Positions 1-9,677 of a stretch of DNA of 64,000 nucleotides are shown piece by piece. The DNA is from Hyphomicrobiales bacterium (GTDB lineage Bacteria > Pseudomonadota > Alphaproteobacteria > Rhizobiales > Beijerinckiaceae): NCBI GenBank assembly GCA_947455995.1, contig CANGQA010000003.1, positions 1-64,000 on the forward strand. Reading direction: 5' to 3'. The notes beneath the pieces were generated by a model that was not told the origin of the DNA, did no database searches, and saw only the letters and a program-made list of their open reading frames with translations. Numbering within the stretch: position 1 is the first letter of the stretch; each line of letters opens with the position of its first letter. A program made the translations under genes and the position numbers.

Positions 1-2
1 AG

Positions 3-161
3 GACAAAAAAGACATCATCCTCACCTATGCAGCCAACTGCATTTACAGCCAACAGGAAACAGGTTTTAACAACAAATCCTCCGGCGGCTCCAATCCTTC
101 CGCGCAGATTACAAAGGTCGCGGAAGCGATCGGGAAACTAGCATCAAAACCTTCCCCATAA
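3..161 (+). CDS. C-terminal fragment of an unknown protein, cut by the window edge
   Basis: An open frame enters from the left edge and gives 52 residues before a TAA at 159-161. The readable part begins DKKDIILTYAANCIY and ends KLASKPSP. It is polar, with a Ser/Gly/Asn-rich middle and a helical-looking end. I recognise no family. It lies just beyond the 3' end of the convergent hicB gene, with 7 bases between the two stops. It may be a chance frame; only a real gene continuing upstream would settle this. Confidence 0.4.
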   Translation, partial: DKKDIILTYAANCIYSQQETGFNNKSSGGSNPSAQITKVAEAIGKLASKPSP

Positions 162-168
162 GCAGCCC

Positions 169-573
169 TCACACCACCCCGCCCGCACCAATCTTGTCCC
201 GCGCCGCACTCGCCAGAAAGGCCGAACGGGTCAGGCCGCGGAGTTTGGCGGCTTGGTCGATGGCCGCCAGGAGGCCCGCATCGAACGTCAAGTTCGCCCG
301 CACGGTCCGGCCTGAGTCGAGCAGCAAGGGGATCAGAACTGTGGGTGGGTTGGCGCCCCACTCGCCCGTCGCCAGCACATCTGCGAAGGATGAGGGCGCG
401 GGGAGATCGTAGCCGCCCGATACCAAATGCTGGGCAATCTCGCGCAGAGCAACAGTCGCGCTGTCAATCGCTTCTTCGAGGGTTGATCCGGCCCCAACCG
501 CACCGGCAATATCGGGGATGGTTACGCCCCAAATTCCGCCATTCTGATCAATGATACCAAAATATCGCTGCAT
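169..573 (-). CDS. hicB: HicB-family antitoxin
   Basis: 134 residues. The N-terminal half (about 1-70) has the HicB fold pattern: an aromatic-rich start (YFGIIDQNGGIWGVTIPDI) followed by GSTLEEAIDSATVAL. The C-terminal 40 residues look like a ribbon-helix-helix DNA-binding segment (TFDAGLLAAIDQAAKLRG then LTRSAFLASAARDKI). HicB antitoxins neutralise the HicA mRNA interferase and repress their own operon. The gene follows hicA by 50 bases on the same strand, so the order is the usual toxin-first hicAB. Its operator is probably the palindrome at 873-896. Confidence 0.85.
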   Translation of the reverse strand: MQRYFGIIDQNGGIWGVTIPDIAGAVGAGSTLEEAIDSATVALREIAQHLVSGGYDLPAPSSFADVLATGEWGANPPTVLIPLLLDSGRTVRANLTFDAGLLAAIDQAAKLRGLTRSAFLASAARDKIGAGGVV

Positions 574-623
574 GGGTTACTCCGGATCACACGGTTTGCA
601 TAAGAGGTTTGGGGGCTGGCTGG

Positions 624-818
624 TCAATTCCAACCCGCCGCTTTGGCAATGGATCGGGCCGTCATCGGCGTCAATTCCTTGTGCCGGGGCACGGGTATCA
701 GAATTTTCGGATGGTCGGGATGGGTGAACAGGCTGTGCTTGCCGCCGTCCCGCATCATCCAACTCTCGGCTTTCCGTCTGGCAATGATTTTTCGCGTATT
801 GGTTTCTGCCTGTGTCAT
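624..818 (-). CDS. hicA: HicA-family mRNA interferase toxin
   Basis: 64 residues. It carries the HicA signature: GGKHSLFTHP with the presumed catalytic His at residue 28, then ILIPVPRHKEL and a C-terminal helix ARSIAKAAGW. HicA toxins are small dsRBD-like ribonucleases that cleave mRNA when not bound by HicB. It is the first gene of the pair, and the ATG is preceded by GGGATGAGC. It looks full length and intact, so the pair is probably functional. Confidence 0.85.
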   Translation of the reverse strand: MTQAETNTRKIIARRKAESWMMRDGGKHSLFTHPDHPKILIPVPRHKELTPMTARSIAKAAGWN

Positions 819-872
819 TGCTCATCCCGCAATGCGCATCATGACGCACCAACCTATTGTCTATATCAAGAT

Positions 873-896
873 AAAAGTGCATTATAATGCACTTTT
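873..896. promoter_or_regulatory. Perfect 24-bp palindrome, likely hicAB operator/promoter
   Basis: The left arm AAAAGTGCAT is followed by TATA and the exact complementary right arm ATGCACTTTT. The centre contains TATAAT on both strands, so a -10 box for hicA (start at 818) can sit inside the operator. A two-fold site 55 bases upstream of the toxin start fits binding by a dimeric HicB ribbon-helix-helix domain. The promoter role is inferred; the symmetry is seen directly. Confidence 0.6.
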
Positions 897-1030
897 TGAA
901 GCATAATGCCCATAAGACAACCGGGATTAGCCCCTCAAGGCCTCTGAAAACCGCTTTGCTCCCCCCTCCCCCTGTGCGAAGCCGCTGCAAAGCTCTATGT
1001 TACCGGTCTAACGATCAGCACGGGAATTGG

Positions 1031-1960
1031 ATGATGAGCAAAAGCGCAGGGTTGCATCATGTGACCGCCGTATCGGGCGTGCCCAAGGAGAATGTGGCGT
1101 TTTATACGCAGGTGCTCGGACTTCGCATGGTCAAGCAGACTGTCAATTATGACGATCCGGGCACATGGCATCTGTATTATGGCGATGGTCCGGCCAATCC
1201 GGGTTCGATTTTGACGTTCTTTCCGTGGACCCATGTCGGCCCGCGCCGCGCCGGCAGTGGCGAGACAGGGGAAACATGGTTTCAGGCTCCGCCGGCCAGC
1301 CTCGGCTTCTGGGTGGATCGGTTGACGCAGCACGGGGTGGCGTTCGTGCAGAGCGAGCGGTTCGGCATACCGGTTCTGGTCTTCCGCGATCCGCACCAGA
1401 TGGATCTGTCGATTGCCTTTACCGGCGACGAGGCGGCGTCCACCCCTGTCTGGACCTCGCCGGTTGCGCAGGATATGGCGATTTCCGGCTTTGCCGGTGT
1501 CACACTCCACGTGGCACGGCCCGATAAAACCGCACGCTGGCTGACCGAGGCCTTTGGCTGGGAGTTTGTCGGTGAACAGCAGGGCCGCAGCCGGTTTTCG
1601 GCGGGCGGGCATGGCTTGGGCCAATTTATCGATCTCGTCCCCTCCCCGCTGCCGATGGCGCAATTGGGCGCAGGCTCGGTGCATCACATCGCCTTTCGGG
1701 CCGACAGTGACGAGGCCCAGGCCGAGATGGCCGCACAATTGCGCGCGTTGGGCATCCAGACGACTGAGCAGAAGGACCGGAACTATTTCCGCTCGGTCTA
1801 CTGTCGCGAACCCTCTGGAATCATTGTCGAAATCGCTACTGACCAACCCGGTTTCGATGTCGACGAACCGCTTTCCGAGATCGGCAGAAGCCTCAAACTG
1901 CCGCCATGGCTGGAACCGCATCGCGCCGATATCGTCGCAGCGCTACCGCCTTTGGCGTGA
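1031..1960 (+). CDS. VOC-family ring-cleaving dioxygenase (MhqO-like)
   Basis: 309 residues from the ATG at 1031 (an ATG at 1034 is equally possible; no strong RBS). Two vicinal-oxygen-chelate modules are visible: an N-terminal one starting GLHHVTAVSG with the FYTQVLGLRMVKQTVNYDD pattern, and a C-terminal one with SVHHIAFRAD and a closing IIVEIATDQPGF. This resembles the putative ring-cleaving dioxygenases of the MhqA/MhqO/MhqE type, which are linked to quinone and hydroquinone detoxification. The frame is open 48 codons further upstream, but that part lacks family similarity. The glycosyltransferase follows after 4 bases, so the two may be co-transcribed. The substrate is unknown. Confidence 0.8.
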   Translation: MMSKSAGLHHVTAVSGVPKENVAFYTQVLGLRMVKQTVNYDDPGTWHLYYGDGPANPGSILTFFPWTHVGPRRAGSGETGETWFQAPPASLGFWVDRLTQHGVAFVQSERFGIPVLVFRDPHQMDLSIAFTGDEAASTPVWTSPVAQDMAISGFAGVTLHVARPDKTARWLTEAFGWEFVGEQQGRSRFSAGGHGLGQFIDLVPSPLPMAQLGAGSVHHIAFRADSDEAQAEMAAQLRALGIQTTEQKDRNYFRSVYCREPSGIIVEIATDQPGFDVDEPLSEIGRSLKLPPWLEPHRADIVAALPPLA

Positions 1961-1964
1961 TCGC

Positions 1965-2789
1965 ATGACCACGTCTGTCATCATTCCGGCCTATCGGGCA
2001 CAGGATTGCCTGTTGCGGGCGGTTTCCAGCCTGCGCGCCCAGACAGTCGCCGATTGGCAGGCGGTGATTGTCAGCGATGACGGAGTTGACTATCGCGCTG
2101 TGCTGGACGCCGCCGGCGCGGTCGATGACAGGATGGTGTTTGTCTCGACAGACCGGATCGGTTCAGGCTGCCATCACGCCCGCAATATCGGGCTCGGCGC
2201 CATCACGGGCGATAGTGTGAGCTGGCTTGATGCCGATGACGAATGGCTGCCGCAACGGCTCGAAACCCTGCTGCCGCTGGCCCGTCAGCATGGGGCTGCC
2301 GCCGATGTCTTGCTCTGTGTGGACGAGCAGACCGGACAGCCGCTGCCACAACCCGACCTTTCGGATCATGGAGTTCAACAGCTTGATCTGGCAGCCTTTA
2401 TGCAACTGGACCAGCCGCTTGTGCCGCTGTTTTTGCGCGAACATGTGCAGGAACGCATTGCAGGTGCGGAAATGGCCGAAGATGTGCTGGCCAATATCCG
2501 ACTGATCGACCGCATCGGCAGGCTTCCGCTGATCCCGCAGCGGCTTTACCGCTATTATATCCGCACCTCGTCACTGGCCCATGCCGCCCAAGCCGAAGAC
2601 CGTTTCGATAGCGCTTATGCCGAATACATGGCCCGCCTTGCCCATGGCGACGGTTTCGGCCTCAAGCCCGCATCCCGGATCACGGCCCTTGCAGGTTTCG
2701 GCCGCAAACGGGCGCTCAACCAAGCCTATGCCGAAGCGCGGCGCACCAACCCCGCACTGACATTCGAAGATTTTGCGAGGACTTCTTGA
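1965..2789 (+). CDS. Family 2 glycosyltransferase
   Basis: 274 residues from the ATG at 1965, 4 bases after the VOC gene. The GT-A nucleotide-binding start TTSVIIPAYRAQDCLLRAV and the metal-binding LDADDEW motif near residue 90 mark a GT2 enzyme transferring a sugar from a nucleotide-sugar donor. The C-terminal half is helical and not diagnostic. The protein has no membrane segment, so it would act on the cytoplasmic side. No polysaccharide cluster is nearby and the acceptor cannot be predicted. Confidence 0.8.
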   Translation: MTTSVIIPAYRAQDCLLRAVSSLRAQTVADWQAVIVSDDGVDYRAVLDAAGAVDDRMVFVSTDRIGSGCHHARNIGLGAITGDSVSWLDADDEWLPQRLETLLPLARQHGAAADVLLCVDEQTGQPLPQPDLSDHGVQQLDLAAFMQLDQPLVPLFLREHVQERIAGAEMAEDVLANIRLIDRIGRLPLIPQRLYRYYIRTSSLAHAAQAEDRFDSAYAEYMARLAHGDGFGLKPASRITALAGFGRKRALNQAYAEARRTNPALTFEDFARTS

Positions 2790-2916
2790 GGACTTCGCCC
2801 ATCAGAATGTGAGCCGCGCGGGATGAACGGGATTGGATAACACGCATTATGGCTGGCCCGGGCACGTCCAGCCCCGCCATTCGGGATATGACAGTCTTAA
2901 AGGCTATTCTCCCGCC

Positions 2917-4449
2917 TTACAGCGGGATATTATCGTGTTTTTTCCATGGCCGTTCGGCCTGCTTGTGGGCCAGCATAGCCAAAGCGCGGGCCAGACGGCG
3001 ACGGGTGGAATGGGGCATGATCACCTCGTCGATATAGCCGCGCTCGGCCGCCACGAAGGGCGAGAGGAAACGCTGCTCATATTCGGTGGTACGGGCGGCG
3101 ATTTTTTCAGGATCATTCAAATCCTGACGGAAGATGATTTCCACCGCGCCCTTGGCTCCCATGACAGCAATCTGTGCGGTCGGCCATGCGTAATTGATAT
3201 CGGCACCGATATGTTTGGAGGCCATCACGTCATAGGCACCGCCAAATGCCTTGCGGGTGATAACCGTCACCAAAGGCACGGTGGCCTCGGAATAGGCGTA
3301 AAGAAGCTTGGCCCCATGCTTGATCAGCCCGCCATATTCCTGCGCTGTGCCGGGGAGAAACCCGGGAACATCGACAAAGCTGATGATCGGAATTTCGAAA
3401 CTGTCGCAGAAGCGCACAAACCGGGCCGCCTTGCGCGAGGCATCCGAATCCAGCACGCCGGCAAGCACCATGGGCTGGTTGGCAACGATGCCCACCGTAC
3501 GGCCCTCGATGCGCCCGAAACCGGTAATGATATTGCGGGCATAAGCCTCCTGGATTTCAAAGAAATCCGCCTCGTCAACGGTCTTTAAAATCAGTTCTTT
3601 CATATCATAGGGCTTATTGGGATGATCGGGGATCAGGGTATCGAGCGAGGTATCAACACGTTCAGCCACATCGAAACTCTCCCAGACAGGCACACCATCG
3701 GTGTTGTTGGCGGGCAGAAAATCAATCAGGCGGCGCAGCTGTAACAAGGCTTCCAGATCGTTATCCCAAGCACCATCGGCCACCGATGAACGGCTGGTAT
3801 GGACCTTGGCCCCGCCCAGTTCCTCAGAGGTAACGGTTTCATTGGTCACGGTTTTGACCACATCCGGTCCGGTCACGAACATATAGCTGGTATCGCGCAC
3901 CATGAAAATGAAGTCGGTCATTGCGGGCGAATAGACGTCACCACCTGCACAAGGGCCCATGATCAGGGAAATCTGCGGAATCACGCCGGATGCGATGACA
4001 TTGCGCTTGAACACTTCGCCATAACCGCCAAGTGCTGCCACACCTTCCTGAATACGCGCCCCGCCGGCATCGAAGAGTCCGATGATCGGCGCACGCATTT
4101 TCAACGCCATATCCTGAATCTTGTTGATTTTGGCCGCATGTGTTTCCGAAAGCGAACCGCCGAATACGGTAAAATCCTTGGCAAACACAAATACGGTACG
4201 GCCATTCACCGTGCCCCATCCGGTGACGACGCCATCACCGGGCACCTTGTTGTCCTCCATGCCAAAGTCGACGCAGCGATGCTGCACGAACATGTCGAAT
4301 TCCTCGAAGGAGCCGCGATCAAGCAGCAGGTCGATGCGCTCACGGGCTGTCAGCTTGCCACGGGCATGCTGGGCATCAATACGTTTCTGACCACCACCGA
4401 GATGGGCTTCACGACGACGCAGATCAAGCTTTTCAAGGATATCTTTCAT
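2917..4449 (-). CDS. pccB: Propionyl-CoA carboxylase beta subunit (carboxyltransferase)
   Basis: 510 residues from the ATG at 4449; the frame extends 13 codons further upstream but the family starts at [15 protein letters not shown]. Both crotonase-like halves are present. The first has the acyl-CoA loop [19 protein letters not shown] and [13 protein letters not shown]. The second has [17 protein letters not shown] and [13 protein letters not shown]. Such subunits move CO2 from biotin to propionyl-CoA, giving methylmalonyl-CoA; related enzymes act on acetyl- or methylcrotonyl-CoA. No biotin carboxylase/BCCP gene (pccA) is in the window, which is common in alphaproteobacteria. Confidence 0.92.
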   Translation of the reverse strand: MKDILEKLDLRRREAHLGGGQKRIDAQHARGKLTARERIDLLLDRGSFEEFDMFVQHRCVDFGMEDNKVPGDGVVTGWGTVNGRTVFVFAKDFTVFGGSLSETHAAKINKIQDMALKMRAPIIGLFDAGGARIQEGVAALGGYGEVFKRNVIASGVIPQISLIMGPCAGGDVYSPAMTDFIFMVRDTSYMFVTGPDVVKTVTNETVTSEELGGAKVHTSRSSVADGAWDNDLEALLQLRRLIDFLPANNTDGVPVWESFDVAERVDTSLDTLIPDHPNKPYDMKELILKTVDEADFFEIQEAYARNIITGFGRIEGRTVGIVANQPMVLAGVLDSDASRKAARFVRFCDSFEIPIISFVDVPGFLPGTAQEYGGLIKHGAKLLYAYSEATVPLVTVITRKAFGGAYDVMASKHIGADINYAWPTAQIAVMGAKGAVEIIFRQDLNDPEKIAARTTEYEQRFLSPFVAAERGYIDEVIMPHSTRRRLARALAMLAHKQAERPWKKHDNIPL

Positions 4450-4589
4450 GGTCAGCCCTTCCGTAATCACATGCGACAGCCAGATCAATCACGCTCTGGC
4501 CATCCCTCAGACATCCTCACTAGCATGGCAAAGACCTTTTCGGCAGTAAGACATTAGGGGAGGTTAGCCCCCCTCAATTCTTGCGCGCC

Positions 4590-5435
4590 TCAATCCTTGC
4601 TGACTGGCAATAGCGACAGAACCAGTGCTGCAACCTCGGCCTCGCGCCATTTGGCGGCGCGGCGGGACAGAGCCTCCTCGTCATGGCCCCAAACCTCCAT
4701 CTGGAAATCCTCGTCCAGATGGGCCAGCGCCCAGACTTCAACCAGTTTCAACCGTTGATGAGCGACCGCAAGCGCCAAGATCACCGATCCGGTCAAGGTC
4801 GTCAGCGTATGAAGCGCAGCCAGCGTCAGCGGATGATCGAAACGCGCGACAACCTGCCGGATGGCCGCCAGCGAGGCATCGGGTTGTTCGACAAAAAACA
4901 GGCCTTTGGTCACATGCAAACGGGCCCCCAGATCGGTTTCGGCCCAATCAAGCAGCGGACCCCATTGGTTGTGTTGCAAAGCCACCAGACGATCAGGCAT
5001 TTCGGCCCGATAGCAGAGCAAATCCGATCCTGCATAGCGGGCCGCATCCGCCTGCACCTCCTGCATTTGCAAGGACACACCATCAAGCGCGGAATTGACC
5101 AGCCGGGTCAGCGGCATTTGCGCGGGGTCTATGACCTCGGCAATCGCCTGCCATTCTTGTGCGAGGTGTTCTGCCAGTGCTTGCGAAGGCAGCAGTAAGG
5201 TCTTACGGGCAGGCGTTTTGGTCAGGCGGTCATCAAGGGCAATCCCGAAACCATCGGGCTGTTGTTTGACCTCGACACGGGTCCAGAAGCGGCGGGGAAG
5301 GCTCGATTTCAGATCCTTGCGCGCCATCGCCACGGGATCAATCTCCTCGCCCGCATGCGGCAGCAGATCCTTTAACAGGGTCGGGATCGCGCCGAATGGC
5401 AGCGGGCGGTTGGGCTTGTCATGCTGGTCCGTCAT
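4590..5435 (-). CDS. ATP12-family F1-ATPase assembly chaperone
   Basis: 281 residues. The sequence KSSLPRRFWTRVEVKQ then the GIALDDRLTKTPARKTL stretch and the C-terminal HLDEDFQMEVWGHDEEA region match the ATP12 family. Members bind the F1 alpha subunit before it joins beta; the family occurs in mitochondria and alphaproteobacteria. It is the last gene of rluC - HAD - ATP12 on the minus strand, 12 bases after the HAD gene. That order recurs in alphaproteobacteria and supports the call. Confidence 0.88.
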   Translation of the reverse strand: MTDQHDKPNRPLPFGAIPTLLKDLLPHAGEEIDPVAMARKDLKSSLPRRFWTRVEVKQQPDGFGIALDDRLTKTPARKTLLLPSQALAEHLAQEWQAIAEVIDPAQMPLTRLVNSALDGVSLQMQEVQADAARYAGSDLLCYRAEMPDRLVALQHNQWGPLLDWAETDLGARLHVTKGLFFVEQPDASLAAIRQVVARFDHPLTLAALHTLTTLTGSVILALAVAHQRLKLVEVWALAHLDEDFQMEVWGHDEEALSRRAAKWREAEVAALVLSLLPVSKD

Positions 5436-5447
5436 CGCAATCGTGCC

Positions 5448-6095
5448 TTACACTTGTAAATCCAACAAGTCTTGCATGGCAGAGATAATGCGGCTGGCAC
5501 CTGCTTCGCGCAACGAGGCGACAGGGTGATAGCCCCAATCGACGCCAATGCCTGAAATCCCGGCCGAAACTGCCATGCTCATGTCATAAGAGGTGTCGCC
5601 GACAAAAAAACAGCGGGATTTGTCGACCCCAGTCTCGGCAATCGCGGCCTCCAGCATTGAAGGATGCGGTTTGGAAGGATGGGTATCGGCTGTCTGTATC
5701 GTCGAAAACAGGCCCGTCCAGCCGTGCTGCTCAATCACCCGGGTGATCCCGCGCACCGATTTGCCCGTCGCAACGCCCAAAGTCACACCAGGGCGCGCGG
5801 CAAGGCTTTCCAGTGTCTGTGTGACCGCAGGAAACAATGGCTCATGATGGGCCGGATCGCCCAAAACCTGATTGAACAGCTTTCGATACGTTGCATCCAG
5901 CTCGGCCACGGGTCCGTCTTTGCCGACCAGTGCTTCAAAGGTCGGGGTTAGCGACAGGCCCACCAGCGACAGGACTTTTTCACGGCTCGGCACGGGCAGG
6001 CCATGCGCCTCGAAGGTCGCGCATTGGGCTGCATAGATCAGGTTTTGGCTATCAACCAGCGTGCCGTCAACATCGAAAATAATCAGCATATTCAT
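5448..6095 (-). CDS. HAD-superfamily phosphatase (phosphoglycolate phosphatase-like)
   Basis: 215 residues. All HAD motifs are present: motif I FDVDGTLVDS with nucleophile Asp8 and acid/base Asp10, motif II GVATGKS, the Lys in SKPHPSM, and motif IV FVGDTSYDM. A helical cap lies between motifs I and II, as in subfamily IA. Its start overlaps the rluC stop by 4 bases (ATGA), so translation is coupled. The substrate is not fixed by sequence; a 2-phosphoglycolate or nucleotide monophosphatase role is possible. Confidence 0.85.
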   Translation of the reverse strand: MNMLIIFDVDGTLVDSQNLIYAAQCATFEAHGLPVPSREKVLSLVGLSLTPTFEALVGKDGPVAELDATYRKLFNQVLGDPAHHEPLFPAVTQTLESLAARPGVTLGVATGKSVRGITRVIEQHGWTGLFSTIQTADTHPSKPHPSMLEAAIAETGVDKSRCFFVGDTSYDMSMAVSAGISGIGVDWGYHPVASLREAGASRIISAMQDLLDLQV

Positions 6096-7360
6096 TCGTC
6101 CGGCGAGTCTTCGATCGGGTCGTAATGGCCGGTCTCAAAGCCCAAAAGGTTCCAGCTTTGCCGCATATGGGTGGGCAACGGGGCTGTCACATCGATCGGC
6201 TTGTGCGTACGCGGATGCGGAATAACGATACGCCTGGCCAGGAGATGCAGCCGTTTCTGGATACCGCCGGGCAATTCCCAATTTTCGATGTCGAAATATT
6301 TGGGATCACCAATAATCGGATGTCCGATATGGGCGGCATGGGCACGCAGCTGGTGGGTTCTGCCTGTGACGGGCTTCATCGAGAGCCATGACACTTTCTG
6401 TGCGGCGGTTTCGACCACGGCATAATAGGTCACGGCATGGGATGCGCCGTCATCACCGTGTTTGGCGACAACCATTTTGGCATCGCCATCGTCATCCTCG
6501 CCTTTAGCCAGATAGGTGGAAACGCGTCCCTGTTTGACCCGCGGCACTCCGGCGACCAAAGCCCAATAGATTTTACGCGTGTCGCGGGCGCGAAAGCTCT
6601 TGGCAAGCGCAGAAGCCGAAAACCGGTTTTTTGCGATCACCAGACAGCCCGATGTATCACGATCCAGCCGATGCACGAGACGAGGCTTTTGGCCGTGGCG
6701 GTCCATCAGAGCATCCAGCATGCCATCGACGTGGCGGGTCATACCTGAACCGCCCTGAACCGCCAACCCCATCGGCTTGTCGATCACCATCATATCCTCA
6801 TCCTCGTAGAGGGTGATGGATTTCAGGAAGGCGCGGGTTTCTTCGTCTTTTCCGGGGGGGCGTTCTTTGGGACGCTGTTCTTCCAAATGCAGAGGCGGAA
6901 TCCTGACCGCCTGCCCTGCTTCCAACCGATCCTTGGTTTCGACGCGCTTGGAATTGACGCGCAATTCGCCCTTCCGGACAATCCGCTGGATATGACTGAA
7001 TGACAGGCCAGGAAAACGCGCTTCCAGAAAGCGATCAACCCGCATGCCGTTTTCATCGGGAGTTACGGTAACCGTCTGTACGCTGGTGGTGTTGACTGGT
7101 GCAGCCACAGGCTCGGAGACAGCGCGGGCCTGTGGAGCAGGCATAGTCGGCAAGGCCTTGCGCGGGCGTACGGCCTTGTCCATCTCGCCTGCAGCCACCG
7201 GAGCGCGGCGGTTTTGTGAGGAAAAGGATCCTTTTGGACGTTGCGTCTCGCCATCACCCAAACGCACGGCAGCCTGGCGGCTGGCGCGGGCGGCAGCCGC
7301 TTTTTTCGGATCGGCGCGGAAATGCTTCCGCCCTGCTGATCCTGTCTTTTTGCCCTTCAT
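6092..7360 (-). CDS. rluC: 23S rRNA pseudouridine synthase, RluC type
   Basis: 422 residues. An S4 RNA-binding domain covers about 106-155 (MRVDRFLEARFPG, then IQRIVRKGELRVN). The catalytic domain holds VHRLDRDTSGCLVIAKN with catalytic Asp233, and later GRTHQLRAHAAHIGHPI. The family isomerises uridines in 23S rRNA. The first ~100 residues form a Lys/Arg/Ala-rich, low-complexity extension absent from the E. coli enzyme (~319 aa); similar tails occur in alphaproteobacterial homologues. It heads the rluC - HAD - ATP12 unit. Confidence 0.92.
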   Translation of the reverse strand: MKGKKTGSAGRKHFRADPKKAAAARASRQAAVRLGDGETQRPKGSFSSQNRRAPVAAGEMDKAVRPRKALPTMPAPQARAVSEPVAAPVNTTSVQTVTVTPDENGMRVDRFLEARFPGLSFSHIQRIVRKGELRVNSKRVETKDRLEAGQAVRIPPLHLEEQRPKERPPGKDEETRAFLKSITLYEDEDMMVIDKPMGLAVQGGSGMTRHVDGMLDALMDRHGQKPRLVHRLDRDTSGCLVIAKNRFSASALAKSFRARDTRKIYWALVAGVPRVKQGRVSTYLAKGEDDDGDAKMVVAKHGDDGASHAVTYYAVVETAAQKVSWLSMKPVTGRTHQLRAHAAHIGHPIIGDPKYFDIENWELPGGIQKRLHLLARRIVIPHPRTHKPIDVTAPLPTHMRQSWNLLGFETGHYDPIEDSPDE

Positions 7361-7404
7361 GCCGCCAAGCCTTTCTTTCTACTCATTTCCGGGTCTGCAG
7401 GAGA

Positions 7405-7788
7405 TCAAGCCCACAAACGGATGACGGCCAGGCCTGCAAAAAGACCCAGAACCGACAAAACAACTGACCCCAGCACATAAGCCAGTGCGTGCAGGGGTTC
7501 GCCGCGTTCCCACAACAAGGCCACATCCAGCGAAAAGGCTGAAAAGGTGGTGTATCCGCCTAAAATACCCGTTGTCATGAACAAACGCAGCGGTTGTGAC
7601 CATTGCTCATCTGCCTTGAACGCAAAAAAAGCAGCCGCCATGCCCATGATCACCGATCCGCTGATATTGATCAGCATCACGCCCCATGGAAAGTGACTGT
7701 CCATCACCCGGCTGACCGACAGATTGATGAGGTGACGGGCCACCGCCCCCAAACCACCGCCTACAAAAACAATCAGAACCGACTGCAT
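7405..7788 (-). CDS. crcB: Fluoride exporter CrcB/Fluc
   Basis: 127 residues from the ATG at 7788; the frame runs 15 codons further upstream without family similarity. Four membrane helices are readable. The Fluc motifs are present: GGGLGAVARHLINL near the start, MLINISGSVIMG with the pore Asn, and GILGGYTTFSAFSLD with the Phe-box region and central Na+-site segment. Fluc channels are dual-topology dimers that let fluoride leave the cell. No fluoride riboswitch is recognisable in the short upstream region. Confidence 0.92.
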   Translation of the reverse strand: MQSVLIVFVGGGLGAVARHLINLSVSRVMDSHFPWGVMLINISGSVIMGMAAAFFAFKADEQWSQPLRLFMTTGILGGYTTFSAFSLDVALLWERGEPLHALAYVLGSVVLSVLGLFAGLAVIRLWA

Positions 7789-7874
7789 GATGACCCCGTT
7801 ACCATAAACCTGACCATGCCATAGCACCCGCACCCTCTAGGGTCGAGTTTTTCTCGTCGAAGCAGGCAATTGGT

Positions 7875-9294
<1,420 letters not shown>

Positions 9295-9363
9295 CGTGCT
9301 CTCCGCGTAGTTGAATGCATTTGCACCCCCGTTGGCCTCAGACTTATCCATATTGAAGGCCAT

Positions 9364-9677
9364 TTATAAGACGTTCCATAGGCCATTCACACAGTTTTGG
9401 CGAGGGTGAAACAAAGATCAATAAATAGAACCACAACAATGACATCCCGAAAAAATGTAAAAAATCATTATTTTATAACTACTTAGTGCGTTTGTTAACA
9501 CTTTTGCGATCCCGGCGTTAACTTCGATTCGTTTCTGATTCCTTAACAGGTTTCTTTCTGCGTCAGAGCCAATTAAAGTGAGCGTTGGATTGATGGGTTC
9601 CAGAACCGGATTTAGGCGTTGCTCAAACGCTTGACCGTTTTGGATGCCTGATCGCCCAACCAATTATGAGGAAGACC
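9364..9677. promoter_or_regulatory. AT-rich promoter region of the GPR/RgsE-like gene with TTAAC and GANTC sites
   Basis: No gene fits here. Three TTAAC half-sites start at 9495, 9518 and 9543, about 23-25 bases apart. Two GATTC sites lie at 9526-9530 and 9537-9541, inside that group. TTAA-type half-sites resemble CtrA boxes, and GANTC is the CcrM methylation site of alphaproteobacteria. The exact TTAA-N7-TTAA CtrA box is not present, so cell-cycle control is only suggested. The downstream gene has a clear ribosome binding site, GAGGAAG, 5 bases before the ATG at 9678. Confidence 0.4.

Noticed and set aside
995-1921. Long minus-strand open frame opposite the VOC dioxygenase gene
   Set aside because: It is a mirror of a well-supported gene, has no recognisable domain or RBS, and arises from the GC-rich codon pattern.
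4550-4580. G/C-rich inverted repeat between pccB and the ATP12 gene as a terminator
   Set aside because: The arms pair imperfectly and there is no T-tract on either strand.
7789-7874. Fluoride riboswitch upstream of crcB
   Set aside because: The 86-base gap lacks the conserved pseudoknot sequence; only ordinary promoter-like DNA is seen.
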